From Vibrio caribbeanicus ATCC BAA-2122 (GTDB taxonomy: Bacteria; Pseudomonadota; Gammaproteobacteria; Enterobacterales; Vibrionaceae), in assembly GCF_000165125.1 (NCBI RefSeq), contig NZ_AEIU01000056.1:1-41493 (forward strand): a stretch of DNA of 41,493 bases, written 5' to 3'. Position 1 is the stretch's first letter; the number at the start of each line of letters is the position of its first letter. The notes under the pieces were generated by a model. That model was given only the letters and a program-made list of their open reading frames with translations, was not told the DNA's origin and did no database searches. Positions 10,184 to 19,681 of the stretch are shown piece after piece. Both the position numbers and the translations under genes were made by a program.

Positions 10184-11035
10184 CTACCAGCCCTTTTTAA
10201 GGCATTGTTTCACTACTTTCCCTGTTAACTTATCAATCTCATAATCTAAATACTGATTGGGGGACAGCATTTTTGTTACATCTTGAACGAAATGATGAGG
10301 TCTCACCATTCTTAAAGAACCTTGGTTTTTGCAGATGAATTCAACGTGCGGTAGGTTCTGAGAATCCCTAAACTCCCGCACAAAAGTACTGGGTGTTTGA
10401 TGATTTAGGTTTTCATTAACTTCTAAGAACCAATCCATGTAGTGCAAACTAAACCACTCTGAATAATGGTTCTGAAAATAGGCCTTTAGCTGGCTGTAGT
10501 CATCAGTATTTACAGTACCCATTGATATTAAATTGTGCTTACGTTTCGCATGTATGTCGTTTAACTCATTATTAATAGCGTGACAATATTTTGCATCCCC
10601 CCAAGCTTTTACGTTTTGCATGACGGCGTGAAGGATGTAGTGAACGGCGGAATATAAATGGCCATAAACCAGAGAGGATTGATAATAAAGCTTTATTGGC
10701 TCTCCCATATACTGGTTTGTATATTCAGCTGGTGCTTTCAAATTAATGTTTTTCAGATGAGCTTTTGTGTAACTGGGTGTAGAGAATGGCGAGCACTCTC
10801 TTTGCCACAATGGAATGTCTTGGTTCAGAAGATTATCATAGATGGGATCTTTTTGACGTTTGGCAGATTCAAAACTGAAAAAATCCTCGCCCACGCCGAT
10901 GTGCCTTTGAAGTTCACTCTCGACCTGGTAACGCTCAAAGTCTGTTAGTTGCCCTAGTAGTTGCTCTCTCTCTAAGGGACTGCGCGCAGATAGATATTTG
11001 TCTAGGTGGATTTTATATATATTTTTGCTATTCAT
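10184..11035 (-). CDS. Uncharacterised 283-residue cytosolic protein
   Basis: No signal peptide or membrane segment. The protein is rich in Tyr, His and charged residues, with helical stretches such as LDKYLSARSPLEREQLLGQLTDF, YGHLYSAVHYILHAVMQ and CHAINNELNDIHAKRK. I do not recognise a family or catalytic motif. Codon use and length look like a real gene, and an AGAAG lies about 12 bases before the ATG. It is transcribed towards oxyR (86-base gap) and away from the ABC transporter operon, so it is probably its own unit. Confidence 0.7.
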   Translation of the reverse strand: MNSKNIYKIHLDKYLSARSPLEREQLLGQLTDFERYQVESELQRHIGVGEDFFSFESAKRQKDPIYDNLLNQDIPLWQRECSPFSTPSYTKAHLKNINLKAPAEYTNQYMGEPIKLYYQSSLVYGHLYSAVHYILHAVMQNVKAWGDAKYCHAINNELNDIHAKRKHNLISMGTVNTDDYSQLKAYFQNHYSEWFSLHYMDWFLEVNENLNHQTPSTFVREFRDSQNLPHVEFICKNQGSLRMVRPHHFVQDVTKMLSPNQYLDYEIDKLTGKVVKQCLKKGW

Positions 11036-11289
11036 TTTTTCACACTTCTATATTTTGTGCGTATTAAAAGTATAACCAAATAAAATGAAATCTTAGAAAC
11101 TTGTAGTATTTGATGAACATAAATGTAGCGTTTCTCTTTTGTTCGTTAATCAAGAGAGAACAGATTTCTGGGATCTATGTAACGTATTTAATGGGGGTAG
11201 AGGAAATACCAATATTCAATTTGTTGTCTACAATTTGAAAAGTGAAGGCTTCATCGATTAAATAAAATTAACAGCGCTAGGATGACCAA

Positions 11290-11994
11290 ATGGATACACC
11301 GCATGTCGCACTGAAAGATGCGGAAAAACAGTTTCAAGATGGAAAAGAAATTCTGACTGTTTTCAAAAATATAGATTTTTCAGTACAAGCAGGGGCTAAA
11401 GTTGCTTTAACAGGCGTTAGTGGAAGTGGTAAAAGCACTCTTCTTAATGTCATTGCTGGTTTTGAACCGCTTACTGCTGGGAAACTTTTGCTAAATGGTG
11501 AGCAAACGGACAATTGGAAAATGGCTCAGTGGAGTCAATTTCGTCGCGCTCATTTAGGTGTGGTGTTTCAACAGTTTAATCTCCTTACACCACTCAATGT
11601 TAGAAGCAATATTGAATTTCCTTTGGCCTTAAACGACCTAGGTTGGAACGATTGGTGCGATCACCTAGTTGAAGCTCTCGAGTTGGGGGAGATCCTTGAA
11701 CGGCATGTAGCTACCTTGTCTGGTGGCCAACAACAACGTGTTGCTATAGCCAGAGCGCTTGCACACAAACCTATGCTTCTTTTAGCCGATGAACCAGCTG
11801 GAAACTTGGACCAAAACGCAGGGCAGGAAGTTATGAAATTGCTCACTGAACTTGCCGAGCAAAACAAGACCACATTGTTACTTGTCACCCACAGTCAAGA
11901 TTGGGCGGAATTTATGGATGCCCATTATCACATTCAAAATGGCAGTCTTGAAATCAGGACAAAGGAAAGTGGACGACTCGATGATGCGTGTTGA
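11290..11994 (+). CDS. ABC transporter ATP-binding protein (LolD/MacB type, AttE-like)
   Basis: 234 residues with a full set of ABC ATPase motifs: Walker A GVSGSGKST (42-50), Q-loop near Gln94, signature LSGGQQQR (143-150), Walker B LLLADE (163-168) followed by PAGNLD. The PAGNLD D-loop and short length are typical of the MacB/LolD group, which works with FtsX-type permeases in lipoprotein release or mechanotransmission rather than substrate pumping. The 3' end overlaps the permease start by 14 bases, which indicates translational coupling. With the AttH-like lipoprotein two genes on, the operon resembles the AttEFGH system. Substrate unknown. Confidence 0.9.
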   Translation: MDTPHVALKDAEKQFQDGKEILTVFKNIDFSVQAGAKVALTGVSGSGKSTLLNVIAGFEPLTAGKLLLNGEQTDNWKMAQWSQFRRAHLGVVFQQFNLLTPLNVRSNIEFPLALNDLGWNDWCDHLVEALELGEILERHVATLSGGQQQRVAIARALAHKPMLLLADEPAGNLDQNAGQEVMKLLTELAEQNKTTLLLVTHSQDWAEFMDAHYHIQNGSLEIRTKESGRLDDAC

Positions 11995-14464
11995 TGCTAT
12001 CCATCTTAAACAAGTATTGAAAGTTTTCTGTTCGCATTATCGCTATGCTCCTGTGCAAGCGATAGCCATTCTCCTTGGCATCATTTTAGCTGTGACCTTA
12101 TTTGTTTCGGTTCAGGCTATTAACGATAATGCTAAGCGAAGTTATGCTCAATCAACAGAGCCGCTTAGCGCACGTGCGGAAAGTTTGATCATTCCAGCGG
12201 TTGGTCGGGAATACTTTTCAGAAGAGGTTTATTTCACATTGCGCAAAGCAGGCATCTCCAATTTACTCCCGGTTTTGGAAGGCAAAGTTCGTGATGAAAC
12301 AGGCAGGCGTTGGGGACTTCAATCGGTTGACTTGGTGGCCGCGATAAATAGTCAACAACTATCCCAAAGCCGCTCCTCGCAAAGTGGCTATGACTCTTCT
12401 CTTTTTTCTACAGGTATGCCGCTAGGTGATCTTTTAAGCGGTGAACCCATTGTGTTGATGAGTTCTGCTCAAGTAAGCTCAATGGGTGGATTAGAGAGCT
12501 CGGTCTTCAATGATATTTCGGTTGACATCGTTCGTGTTCCAGACGAGGTGGGACTGGGCAGTCGAATGCTAACAGACCTAAGTTTTGGTCAGACACTACT
12601 TAATGCGTCCGGCAAGCTCAGTTATATCGCTATTTTTGAAAAAGATGTAAAACACGTGGCAGGTATCGTCGGAGATGACGGCCAGTGGATCATGAACAAT
12701 CAAGCGGCCGAATTGGGCACGCTGACAGATAGCTTTCATTTAAATTTAACTGCAATGAGCTTACTCGCTTTCATTGTTGGACTTTTTATTACCTACAATG
12801 GGATTAAATACAGTTTAATCAAACGACAAAAACTTATGGTTCAGCTCCAGCAAGTAGGAGTAACGCCAACGGCATTGGTTTATGCCTTGCTTTCTGAATT
12901 GGCAATTTTGGTTGCGATCGGCACAATCTTAGGGTTTGTTCTGGGCATCCAGCTAAGTCATGTACTTTACCCTACTGTGGCGATGACACTCGAGCAGCTC
13001 TATGGTGCAACGTTGCTTCCTGGTGAGTGGCAGGGGATTTGGTTTTTCCAAGCTTTAGCCTTCACATCCATCACTCTTCTTGTGGCCAGCTGGCAACATT
13101 TTAGGCAAGCGATAAATCAACCTTTGTCATCTCATACCGGTTTTTATCAAAAGCCAGCCTCAATGAGCAGTCACCAATTAGTTATCTGTGCTTTGTTGCT
13201 TACTGGAATTGGGGTTGCTGGTTTGTGGCAAAGTGAACACCACCGTTGGACTATGGCTTGGTTGGGTGTACTTATCGTTGCTATTCCTCTTTATATCCCA
13301 TATTCGCTGTTATTTTTGACCTCGCTATGTGAGAAAAGAGTAAGGGTAGGGCTTTGGCAGTATTTGTTTAATGAGTTAAGAGAACTTATCAGTCCCATGT
13401 CTCACGCCATGATGGCTTTGCTGTTGGCGGTCACGGCCAGTATTGGTATGAGTACTTTGGTTGGGAGTTTTGAATCGACACTTAAAAGCTGGCTAGATCA
13501 AAAGCTTCATGCTGATATGTATATTAGTGCACCTGCCGAGACTATTTCCCAACTGGAGCAGCAGCTATTGCGCGTTGACGGCGTTGAAAAGGTTTATAAG
13601 CAATATTCTGCTGAAGCCACTCTGCTGGGTTTACCGATTATTATAACGAGTAAAGACAAGGCTAGTTTAGAAGCAACGACGGTGTTTAAAGAAAGAGCCC
13701 GTCAGTTTTGGAGCCACTTTTACTCTGGTGATATGGTTGCGATTAGTGAGCCTACAGCGATTAAATTGGGTTTGAACCTCAATAGTACGATTACCATTGA
13801 TGCGCTCAAACAGAGCAACGTCAAGGTTGGTGCCATTTTTTATGACTATGGCTCACCCAACGGAGAAGTGATGATAGCTCCAAAGATTTGGTTTGAAAAT
13901 GGCTTTAATCAGCGGCCCGACAGTTTAGGATTGAGTACTTCTAGCAACATAAATGAGCTGAAAGATGACTTGATCAAACGACTTGACCTAAACCCCAATC
14001 AAATGTTCGATCAGGCAGAGATTAAATCGATTGCTTTGATGATTTTTGCGCAAACATTCAGTATTACGCGAGCTCTAAATGTAATTACCTTGATGGTTGC
14101 TGTCGTGGGTCTGTTCACGACTTGCTTGATGCTTATTGATGCTCGAAGAGCTGCTATAGCACGTTTATTTGCTTTAGGAGTTGGACGTGAAAGCTTGATG
14201 GCGCTGATGGTCGGTCAGATTTTGTTTTTGGTATTATTTACATTACTCATTGCGCTTCCTATTGGTATCTTTGTGGGCTACGTACTGACAGAAGTTATCA
14301 CACTACGGGCTTTTGGTTGGAGCTTAGAGTTTATATTGAGTTGGTCTAATATCTTCTTTATTGTGTTTATGACGCTAGTTGTGTCGATAACTGCAACTCT
14401 CCTTCCTATTTGGCGGCTGGTGAATAGACCATTGATGGTAAGTTTACAGAGTGAGGTATTATAA
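11981..14464 (+). CDS. FtsX-type ABC permease, large two-module form (AttF/AttG-like)
   Basis: 827 residues from the ATG at 11981 (MMRVDAIHLKQ); the frame is open further upstream but that part lies inside the ATPase gene. I count about ten hydrophobic segments: one near the N-terminus (AIAILLGIILAVTLFVSV), then a large extracytoplasmic region, a group of three with a further pair, another start segment (MMALLLAVTASIGMSTLV), a second extracytoplasmic region and a final group of three. This is the duplicated-FtsX arrangement, as if two permease units (AttF and AttG) were fused. The following lipoprotein gene begins at the base right after the stop codon. The partner ATPase is the gene just upstream. 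Confidence 0.85.
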   Translation: MMRVDAIHLKQVLKVFCSHYRYAPVQAIAILLGIILAVTLFVSVQAINDNAKRSYAQSTEPLSARAESLIIPAVGREYFSEEVYFTLRKAGISNLLPVLEGKVRDETGRRWGLQSVDLVAAINSQQLSQSRSSQSGYDSSLFSTGMPLGDLLSGEPIVLMSSAQVSSMGGLESSVFNDISVDIVRVPDEVGLGSRMLTDLSFGQTLLNASGKLSYIAIFEKDVKHVAGIVGDDGQWIMNNQAAELGTLTDSFHLNLTAMSLLAFIVGLFITYNGIKYSLIKRQKLMVQLQQVGVTPTALVYALLSELAILVAIGTILGFVLGIQLSHVLYPTVAMTLEQLYGATLLPGEWQGIWFFQALAFTSITLLVASWQHFRQAINQPLSSHTGFYQKPASMSSHQLVICALLLTGIGVAGLWQSEHHRWTMAWLGVLIVAIPLYIPYSLLFLTSLCEKRVRVGLWQYLFNELRELISPMSHAMMALLLAVTASIGMSTLVGSFESTLKSWLDQKLHADMYISAPAETISQLEQQLLRVDGVEKVYKQYSAEATLLGLPIIITSKDKASLEATTVFKERARQFWSHFYSGDMVAISEPTAIKLGLNLNSTITIDALKQSNVKVGAIFYDYGSPNGEVMIAPKIWFENGFNQRPDSLGLSTSSNINELKDDLIKRLDLNPNQMFDQAEIKSIALMIFAQTFSITRALNVITLMVAVVGLFTTCLMLIDARRAAIARLFALGVGRESLMALMVGQILFLVLFTLLIALPIGIFVGYVLTEVITLRAFGWSLEFILSWSNIFFIVFMTLVVSITATLLPIWRLVNRPLMVSLQSEVL

Positions 14465-15547
14465 ATGCTCATGAGATTGGCAGCGTTTATTGCTGCAACA
14501 CTCATTTTGACTGCCTGCGGTGAAAATAATGAACCCAGTGATAGCAATTGGATGAGTCAGACTAACTCTAATTTTGCACAAGTTGTCCCCGACAAAGAGG
14601 TTAACCTGCCAAGTGACCATGCTAGCCATGATGCGTTCAAACATGAGTGGTGGTATTTCACTGCCAATCTGGTTGATGAAAAAGGGCAGTCTCTTGGTGT
14701 TCAGTGGACACAATTTAGAGTTGCACTTTCTCCCAAAGTACCAAATCAGGACGGAGCCTCAACTCAGTGGAAAACTCAACAAATGTTTATGGCTCATAGT
14801 GCTATCACAACAAAAGAACAACATGTTGCTGATGAACGCTGGTCGCGCTCACATCCAAATGTTGCAGGAGTAAACGCCAACCCCTTTTCTGTCTATATTG
14901 ATGATTGGCATTGGCGTGCAGAGAGTGTTGAGCCTTTTCCAGCTGTTGTAAACGTGAAAACAAAGGACATGTCATACAAGCTCTTGTTAGAGGCATCTGC
15001 CCCTTATCAAAAACAAGGAAATCTTGGTTTTAGCAAAAAGAGTATCAATGGTAAGGTTGCATCATATTATTTTAGTCAGCCTTTTATAAAGGTGAGTGGA
15101 GAGGTCATTGTTGAAGGGCAGCGGCATCAAGTCACAGGGACGGGCTGGTTAGACAGAGAGTGGAGTTCTCAATTTTTGCTCGAAACACAGCAAGGCTGGG
15201 ATTGGTTTGCTCTACGGCTCAGTGAAGATACTGCGTTAGTCGTATTCCAACTACGAGAAAAGGGAGCTCCTGAATACACTTACGCCCGGTTAATGAAAAG
15301 AGATGGCTCCCATACGCGTGTTGAACAAAAAGACATAAAAATAAAGTCTAAGGCAATGACAGAGATAGGTGATCAAAGTTACCCGACTCTCTGGCAACTT
15401 ATCATTCCATCGTTAGATGTTGATCTTGAGATAAGCGCATTGAACCCTCTTGCCAGAATGCCTCTAACCATTTCTTACTGGGAGGGACCCACTGTTATAA
15501 GTGGTTCCCATCAGGGCTTTGGTTATATGGAGTTAACGGGATACTGA
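14465..15547 (+). CDS. AttH/CrtC-like lipocalin lipoprotein
   Basis: 360 residues. The N-terminus MLMRLAAFIAATLILTACGE is a lipoprotein signal with lipobox LTAC and Cys18. The mature protein contains the family motifs KHEWWYFTANL, WTQFRVALSP, SYYFSQPFIKVSGEV and TGTGWLDREWSSQ, which match the AttH / hydroxyneurosporene-synthase-like (CrtC, PF07143) family, a double-lipocalin fold. In carotenoid CrtC this fold is a hydratase, but members next to FtsX-type ABC genes are called AttH and have no firmly known reaction. It starts immediately at the permease stop, so it is the last gene of the three-gene operon and likely acts with the transporter at the envelope. Confidence 0.85.
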   Translation: MLMRLAAFIAATLILTACGENNEPSDSNWMSQTNSNFAQVVPDKEVNLPSDHASHDAFKHEWWYFTANLVDEKGQSLGVQWTQFRVALSPKVPNQDGASTQWKTQQMFMAHSAITTKEQHVADERWSRSHPNVAGVNANPFSVYIDDWHWRAESVEPFPAVVNVKTKDMSYKLLLEASAPYQKQGNLGFSKKSINGKVASYYFSQPFIKVSGEVIVEGQRHQVTGTGWLDREWSSQFLLETQQGWDWFALRLSEDTALVVFQLREKGAPEYTYARLMKRDGSHTRVEQKDIKIKSKAMTEIGDQSYPTLWQLIIPSLDVDLEISALNPLARMPLTISYWEGPTVISGSHQGFGYMELTGY

Positions 15548-15624
15548 GGGTATCGTAGATCTTGAGTTGACTTTGAGCCTGTATCTAAAGAGCTTGATAA
15601 CCTTCTATTCGCTATCTTAAATGA

Positions 15625-15644
15625 CGGACATTGACTATTGTCCG
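15625..15644. terminator. Possible hairpin terminator between convergent genes
   Basis: Arms CGGACA (15625-15630) and TGTCCG (15639-15644) with an 8-base loop lie between the convergent AttH-like and sphingomyelinase-like genes. A T run follows on the plus strand only after 11 bases, so it is a weak candidate. Confidence 0.35.
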
Positions 15645-15665
15645 CCATAGGAAAATTTTTGCGAC

Positions 15666-17036
15666 TTATTCAGTTTCAATTGGATCGAACTCAAACTCAC
15701 CGTTGACTGCGAAATGATCCGATAAATGCCAATCATCCCACGTCGCATAGCTGACTCTTTGTTTGAGTTGGACTGTATTAATATTTTTTCTCGCCCTAAG
15801 GTGTTCTGAACTTACAAGAACGTAGTCCAAATATTCTACCGTCTCTCCACCGGAGTAATTCGCTCTGGCATAGCGGTTAATAGTGGGGTCGAAAGTGGCC
15901 TCTCTATGACCGTCATAGGCAGGGGGATCAACCTCCAATGTTGCGAGCATCAGCAGGTATTCTAAAAAGTCGCTATTTTTATCAATATTAAAATCACCTG
16001 CAAAGATGACGACTTCATTGCTCGGTATCTGTTTTGTCAGCATAAAAGTTCGAAGAAGACCGAGTTGTAAACGACGCAGTCTTTTGGCTTCTGGTGTGCT
16101 GAAAGAGGCCAAATGGGTATTAAAAATATTATAGATTTGCCCATTCTTATCGATTTTTGTGTATACGATCCCTTTATCTGCATGGCAGTCTGTCCCAGAA
16201 CAATGGTTAAAAATGATCGCGTCTGTTTCAAGAATGGGGTACCGGCTTAGGGTGACTACGCCTCCATCGTACATGGCCATACTGTCTCCACCAACGACGT
16301 CGGTTTTATATGGGTACTCCCTTGATAAAGAGTCAAATAACGCATCTCTGTCTGATGCGAAGGCCTCTTGGAGTGCTAGCACATCATAACCTGATAGGCT
16401 GTGCTCCATAAGGTTTGCTCGTTCTGTGATATCGGAAGATACGGCAGGGATCATCCAAAGATTATAAGTTCCAACAGATATTGCATTGCTGCGTTCTTCA
16501 GGCATGGGTACGTGATGTTCGGCAATCACAAATTCAACATCATCAAAACCTGATGTGTATATTGCTTTCATCCCATATTCAGTATGATTACCATTTTGAT
16601 CGTGTAGCTTCACGACATATGGGTCGTAGTCTGTCTTTAAATTCATATCTTTATAGCCGTATGATAAATGGGTACCAGCCCCATGCCCTTCAAATTTGAG
16701 CTGAGCAAGAGGTGTTTCGGATGTCCAATACCATTCACCTTCTTCATTTTGTCTCGACACATGAAAGTAATAATTGTAGATGGCCCCATTCTCAATTCCG
16801 TAGTAGCGATTAAATGTCGCGAGTTTTACTTTTTGGTAGGGTTGAATGACTAATACACCCTGAGGGTTATGTTCAGGTAAATGATATTGGTTGCCTTCTT
16901 CGACAGGTGCTGTCGTGTCAGTTATTAAACTTACCCGAATGGGGGAGTCGGTACGATTGATATAGTAAGCAGATGTTGCCATCGACTGAAATGCCATCAA
17001 CCACAACAGTGCCACCATAATTAACTTTCTTGTCAT
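15666..17036 (-). CDS. Exported sphingomyelinase C-like phosphodiesterase (paralogue 1)
   Basis: 456 residues with a signal peptide (MTRKLIMVALLWLMAFQSMA). A beta-rich N-terminal region of about 175 residues precedes an endonuclease/exonuclease/phosphatase-fold domain. All catalytic residues of the bacterial neutral sphingomyelinase/beta-haemolysin group are visible: Asn192 (TYNLWM), Glu224 (LQEAF), His308 (FNTHLA), Asp348 and Asn350 (GDFNID), Asp440-His441 (LSDHFAV). The block YDGGVVTLSRYPI ... GTDCHADKGIVYTKI is characteristic of that group rather than of DNase I. It probably hydrolyses sphingomyelin or a related phospholipid outside the cell after type II export. AAGGAAG precedes the ATG. 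A related gene lies at 29717. Confidence 0.85.
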   Translation of the reverse strand: MTRKLIMVALLWLMAFQSMATSAYYINRTDSPIRVSLITDTTAPVEEGNQYHLPEHNPQGVLVIQPYQKVKLATFNRYYGIENGAIYNYYFHVSRQNEEGEWYWTSETPLAQLKFEGHGAGTHLSYGYKDMNLKTDYDPYVVKLHDQNGNHTEYGMKAIYTSGFDDVEFVIAEHHVPMPEERSNAISVGTYNLWMIPAVSSDITERANLMEHSLSGYDVLALQEAFASDRDALFDSLSREYPYKTDVVGGDSMAMYDGGVVTLSRYPILETDAIIFNHCSGTDCHADKGIVYTKIDKNGQIYNIFNTHLASFSTPEAKRLRRLQLGLLRTFMLTKQIPSNEVVIFAGDFNIDKNSDFLEYLLMLATLEVDPPAYDGHREATFDPTINRYARANYSGGETVEYLDYVLVSSEHLRARKNINTVQLKQRVSYATWDDWHLSDHFAVNGEFEFDPIETE

Positions 17037-17578
17037 TTTTCTTCCTTGTTTTTATTTTACATGTTGGTTTAAAAGTAACCTACTCCGCATAAGCAACCGA
17101 TTGCAATTCTGGAAAATAAAAACTGTGCTCTGGATTTTGAATGTGATCAAATTGTTTCATATGTTAATTTATGTGATTTTTTGTAAGTTACTATTTCTTA
17201 AATTTATCGATAAATCAGTGGTCTTGATTCAAGATAAGGTGACGATTAGATGATGTTATTATTTTTAGTACACTAATAAATTAATTAATTTATTAATAGA
17301 GTGTGGTGTTACGGCTAGGGCCTTCCCAGTCTAGCGAGGCAAGGGAATGAATAACGACTATTAATGGCAACGTTACCTAATTTTACTCAAATTATTAGAG
17401 GCTTTAAATAAATAGAGAGAGAAGACTAGTCCAAATTACTGTTACATGTTTGAGGTTTTTATTGTTATTTTTTTGTGACAAAGTGCAGGGGTTCATAAAA
17501 ATATCATTTGAGTACAAAGTAATTTTCGTGCATTTTATATTTAATTGATCGTTCAATTAAAAACGAAGGAAACCTTGA
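17037..17578. other. Intergenic regulatory region upstream of betI
   Basis: This 542-base AT-rich gap lies between the divergent sphingomyelinase-like gene and the betaine operon. It holds the BetI operator (17540-17561) and a 22-bp AT-only perfect palindrome at 17274-17295. In Vibrio harveyi the corresponding region is also bound by the quorum-sensing regulator LuxR, but I did not identify a specific LuxR site. No reading frame looks coding. Confidence 0.6.
17540..17561. promoter_or_regulatory. BetI operator
   Basis: A perfect inverted repeat with 9-bp arms TTTAATTGA and TCAATTAAA and spacer TCGT. Its core ATTGATCGTTCAAT matches the known BetI-type site (ATTGAACGTTCAAT-like). It lies 17 bases before the betI start codon, between promoter and ribosome binding site, so bound BetI would block transcription until choline is present. 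Confidence 0.85.
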
Positions 17579-18190
17579 ATGCCAAAGGTAGGAATGCCAA
17601 ATATTCGAAAGCCTCAACTTGTTCAAGCGACAATGACGGTCATAGATAGAGTTGGTTTGCACTCTGCGAGCATTTCGTTGATTAGTCGAGAAGCTGGCGT
17701 GTCTTCAGGAATCATTAATCATTATTTCGGTGGTAAGCACGAGCTTTTACAAGAAACGATGCGTGAGATACTCAGGCAATTGTCATCAACGGTCACTGCT
17801 AAGCTGAACGATTTACCCAAAACGGCGCACGTGCAACGTATAAACGCGATTATTGATGGGAACTTTGTTGGTTACCAAGCTCGAAGAAAGGTGGCGAATA
17901 CATGGCTAGCATTTTGGTGTTATTCGGCACACGACACTGAGTTGAAAAGACTACAAAAAGTCAATGAAAAACGGCTAATTTCGCACCTTAAGATTGAATT
18001 GAAAGCTATGTTCGAGCCAGAGCAAGCAGACATTATTGTTATGGGTATTGCTTCTCTTATCGATGGTTTATGGCTGAGGGGTACTCTAAGCCCTGAGGGT
18101 ATCGATGTAGGAAAAGCGAGACTTATTATCAATGATTATCTTGATAAACAACTTACCTTTTATTCTCAAAAACAAACATATGAGTCATAA
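17579..18190 (+). CDS. betI: TetR-family choline-responsive repressor BetI
   Basis: 203 residues. The N-terminal TetR helix-turn-helix is clear ([27 protein letters not shown], about residues 31-57), and the opening [12 protein letters not shown] is typical of BetI. The C-terminal part ([33 protein letters not shown]) matches the BetI ligand-binding domain. It represses the betIBA-proXWV operon and is released by choline. GAAGGA lies nine bases before the ATG. The operator just upstream shows direct autoregulation. betB follows after 6 bases. Confidence 0.95.
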   Translation: MPKVGMPNIRKPQLVQATMTVIDRVGLHSASISLISREAGVSSGIINHYFGGKHELLQETMREILRQLSSTVTAKLNDLPKTAHVQRINAIIDGNFVGYQARRKVANTWLAFWCYSAHDTELKRLQKVNEKRLISHLKIELKAMFEPEQADIIVMGIASLIDGLWLRGTLSPEGIDVGKARLIINDYLDKQLTFYSQKQTYES

Positions 18191-18196
18191 GTTCAC

Positions 18197-19657
18197 ATGG
18201 AAATGAAATCTTTATATATCAATGGCACCCTTTGCTCGGCAAGTTCCAATGAATACTTCACCACTTATAATCCAGCGAATGGTGAACCTCTAGCAACATT
18301 AGGGCAAGCGAGTCAACATGATGTTGACCTTGCAGTGGAGTCGGCGAAAAAGGGCTTTGAGGTTTGGTCAGAAATGACAGCAGTGGAAAGGAGCCGAATT
18401 CTACTAAAAGCGGTTGCTATTTTACGGGAGAGAAATGATGAGCTCGCAAAGCTCGAAGTCTCTGACACTGGCAAACCATTACAAGAGGCAATCTGTGTTG
18501 ATATTCAAACCGGTGCTGACGTAATCGAATATTTTGCAGGGCTTGCGCCGACACTACAGGGAGAGCAGCAACCGCTGGGCACATCTCAATTTTTTTACAC
18601 GCGTCGCGAACCATTGGGGATTTGCGCTGGCATAGGGGCTTGGAATTACCCGATACAAATCGCGATGTGGAAATCTGCGCCAGCACTTGCCGCAGGAAAT
18701 GTCATGATTTTTAAACCCTCAGAAGAGACGCCTTTGTCAGCTTTGAAGTTAGCAGAAATCTTTAGTGAGGCTGGGATGCCTGCTGGCGTTTTTAATGTTG
18801 TGCAAGGTGACTATAGAGTCGGTCAAATGTTAACAGCACACAATGATATTGCGAAGGTTTCTTTTACTGGTGAGTGTGGTACGGGTAAACAGGTCATGTC
18901 TGATTGTGCGAGAACATTAAAGCCTGTGACTATGGAACTCGGTGGAAAATCGCCGCTGGTTATATTTGACGATGCAAACTTAGATGATGCAGTTTCTGCA
19001 GCCATGGTGGCGAATTTTTATACCCAAGGCGAGGTTTGCACAAATGGGACACGCGTCTTTGTGCATGAATCTATCTATGACGAATTTATTGACCAGTTAA
19101 AAAATCGTACTGAAAAGCTTATCACTGGGAATCCAATGGAAATGGAGACTCAAATAGGAGCACTCATTTCAAAAGAGCACTTGGGTAAGGTTCTGTCAGC
19201 AATTGATAGTGCTAAGGATTGCGGGGCGACGCTTTTGACGGGTGGCTACCAACTAAAAGATCACGGACTAGAGAGTGGGAACTTTGTTGTACCAACGGTA
19301 TTTGTTGATTGTACTGATGACATGCCACATGTCCAAAATGAGATCTTTGGTCCAGTGATGTCAGTGCTCAAATTTAATGATGAATCTGAAGTCATTCGAA
19401 GAGCAAATAGTACCGATTTTGGTTTAGCTGCTGGTGTTTTTACCAATAACGTACAAAGAGCCCATCGTGTTATCCATCAGCTTCAAGCTGGAATTTGTTG
19501 GGTAAATACTTGGGGTGACTCGCCAGCAGAGATGCCCGTTGGAGGTTATAAGCAGTCGGGAATTGGGCGTGAGAATGGTCCAGAAACTCTACTTCACTAT
19601 ACACAGACGAAGAGCATTTTAATCGAATTGGGTCGATATGAGAGTCCTTACGCGTAA
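18197..19657 (+). CDS. betB: Betaine aldehyde dehydrogenase BetB
   Basis: 486 residues, standard for NAD(P)-dependent aldehyde dehydrogenases. Catalytic residues are in place: Asn150 (GAWNYP), Lys173 (FKPSEETP), general base Glu247 (TMELGGKSP) and nucleophile Cys281 ([13 protein letters not shown]); the EVCTNGTRV sequence is the BetB version of the cysteine motif. It oxidises betaine aldehyde to glycine betaine in the cytosol, the second step of osmoprotectant synthesis from choline. The ATG at 18197 follows the betI stop by 6 bases; an in-frame ATG at 18203 is an alternative. Confidence 0.96.
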   Translation: MEMKSLYINGTLCSASSNEYFTTYNPANGEPLATLGQASQHDVDLAVESAKKGFEVWSEMTAVERSRILLKAVAILRERNDELAKLEVSDTGKPLQEAICVDIQTGADVIEYFAGLAPTLQGEQQPLGTSQFFYTRREPLGICAGIGAWNYPIQIAMWKSAPALAAGNVMIFKPSEETPLSALKLAEIFSEAGMPAGVFNVVQGDYRVGQMLTAHNDIAKVSFTGECGTGKQVMSDCARTLKPVTMELGGKSPLVIFDDANLDDAVSAAMVANFYTQGEVCTNGTRVFVHESIYDEFIDQLKNRTEKLITGNPMEMETQIGALISKEHLGKVLSAIDSAKDCGATLLTGGYQLKDHGLESGNFVVPTVFVDCTDDMPHVQNEIFGPVMSVLKFNDESEVIRRANSTDFGLAAGVFTNNVQRAHRVIHQLQAGICWVNTWGDSPAEMPVGGYKQSGIGRENGPETLLHYTQTKSILIELGRYESPYA

Positions 19658-19681
19658 AAAACGATTCAGGGAAAAATAGTG

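Noticed and set aside
11852-11980. Extended N-terminus of the FtsX-type permease
   Set aside because: This part lies within the ATPase gene, has no ribosome site or membrane start, and the ATG at 11981 gives the expected permease N-terminus.
17274-17295. 22-bp perfect palindrome upstream of betI
   Set aside because: Made only of A and T in a very AT-rich region, so self-complementarity is likely by chance; not assigned as an operator.
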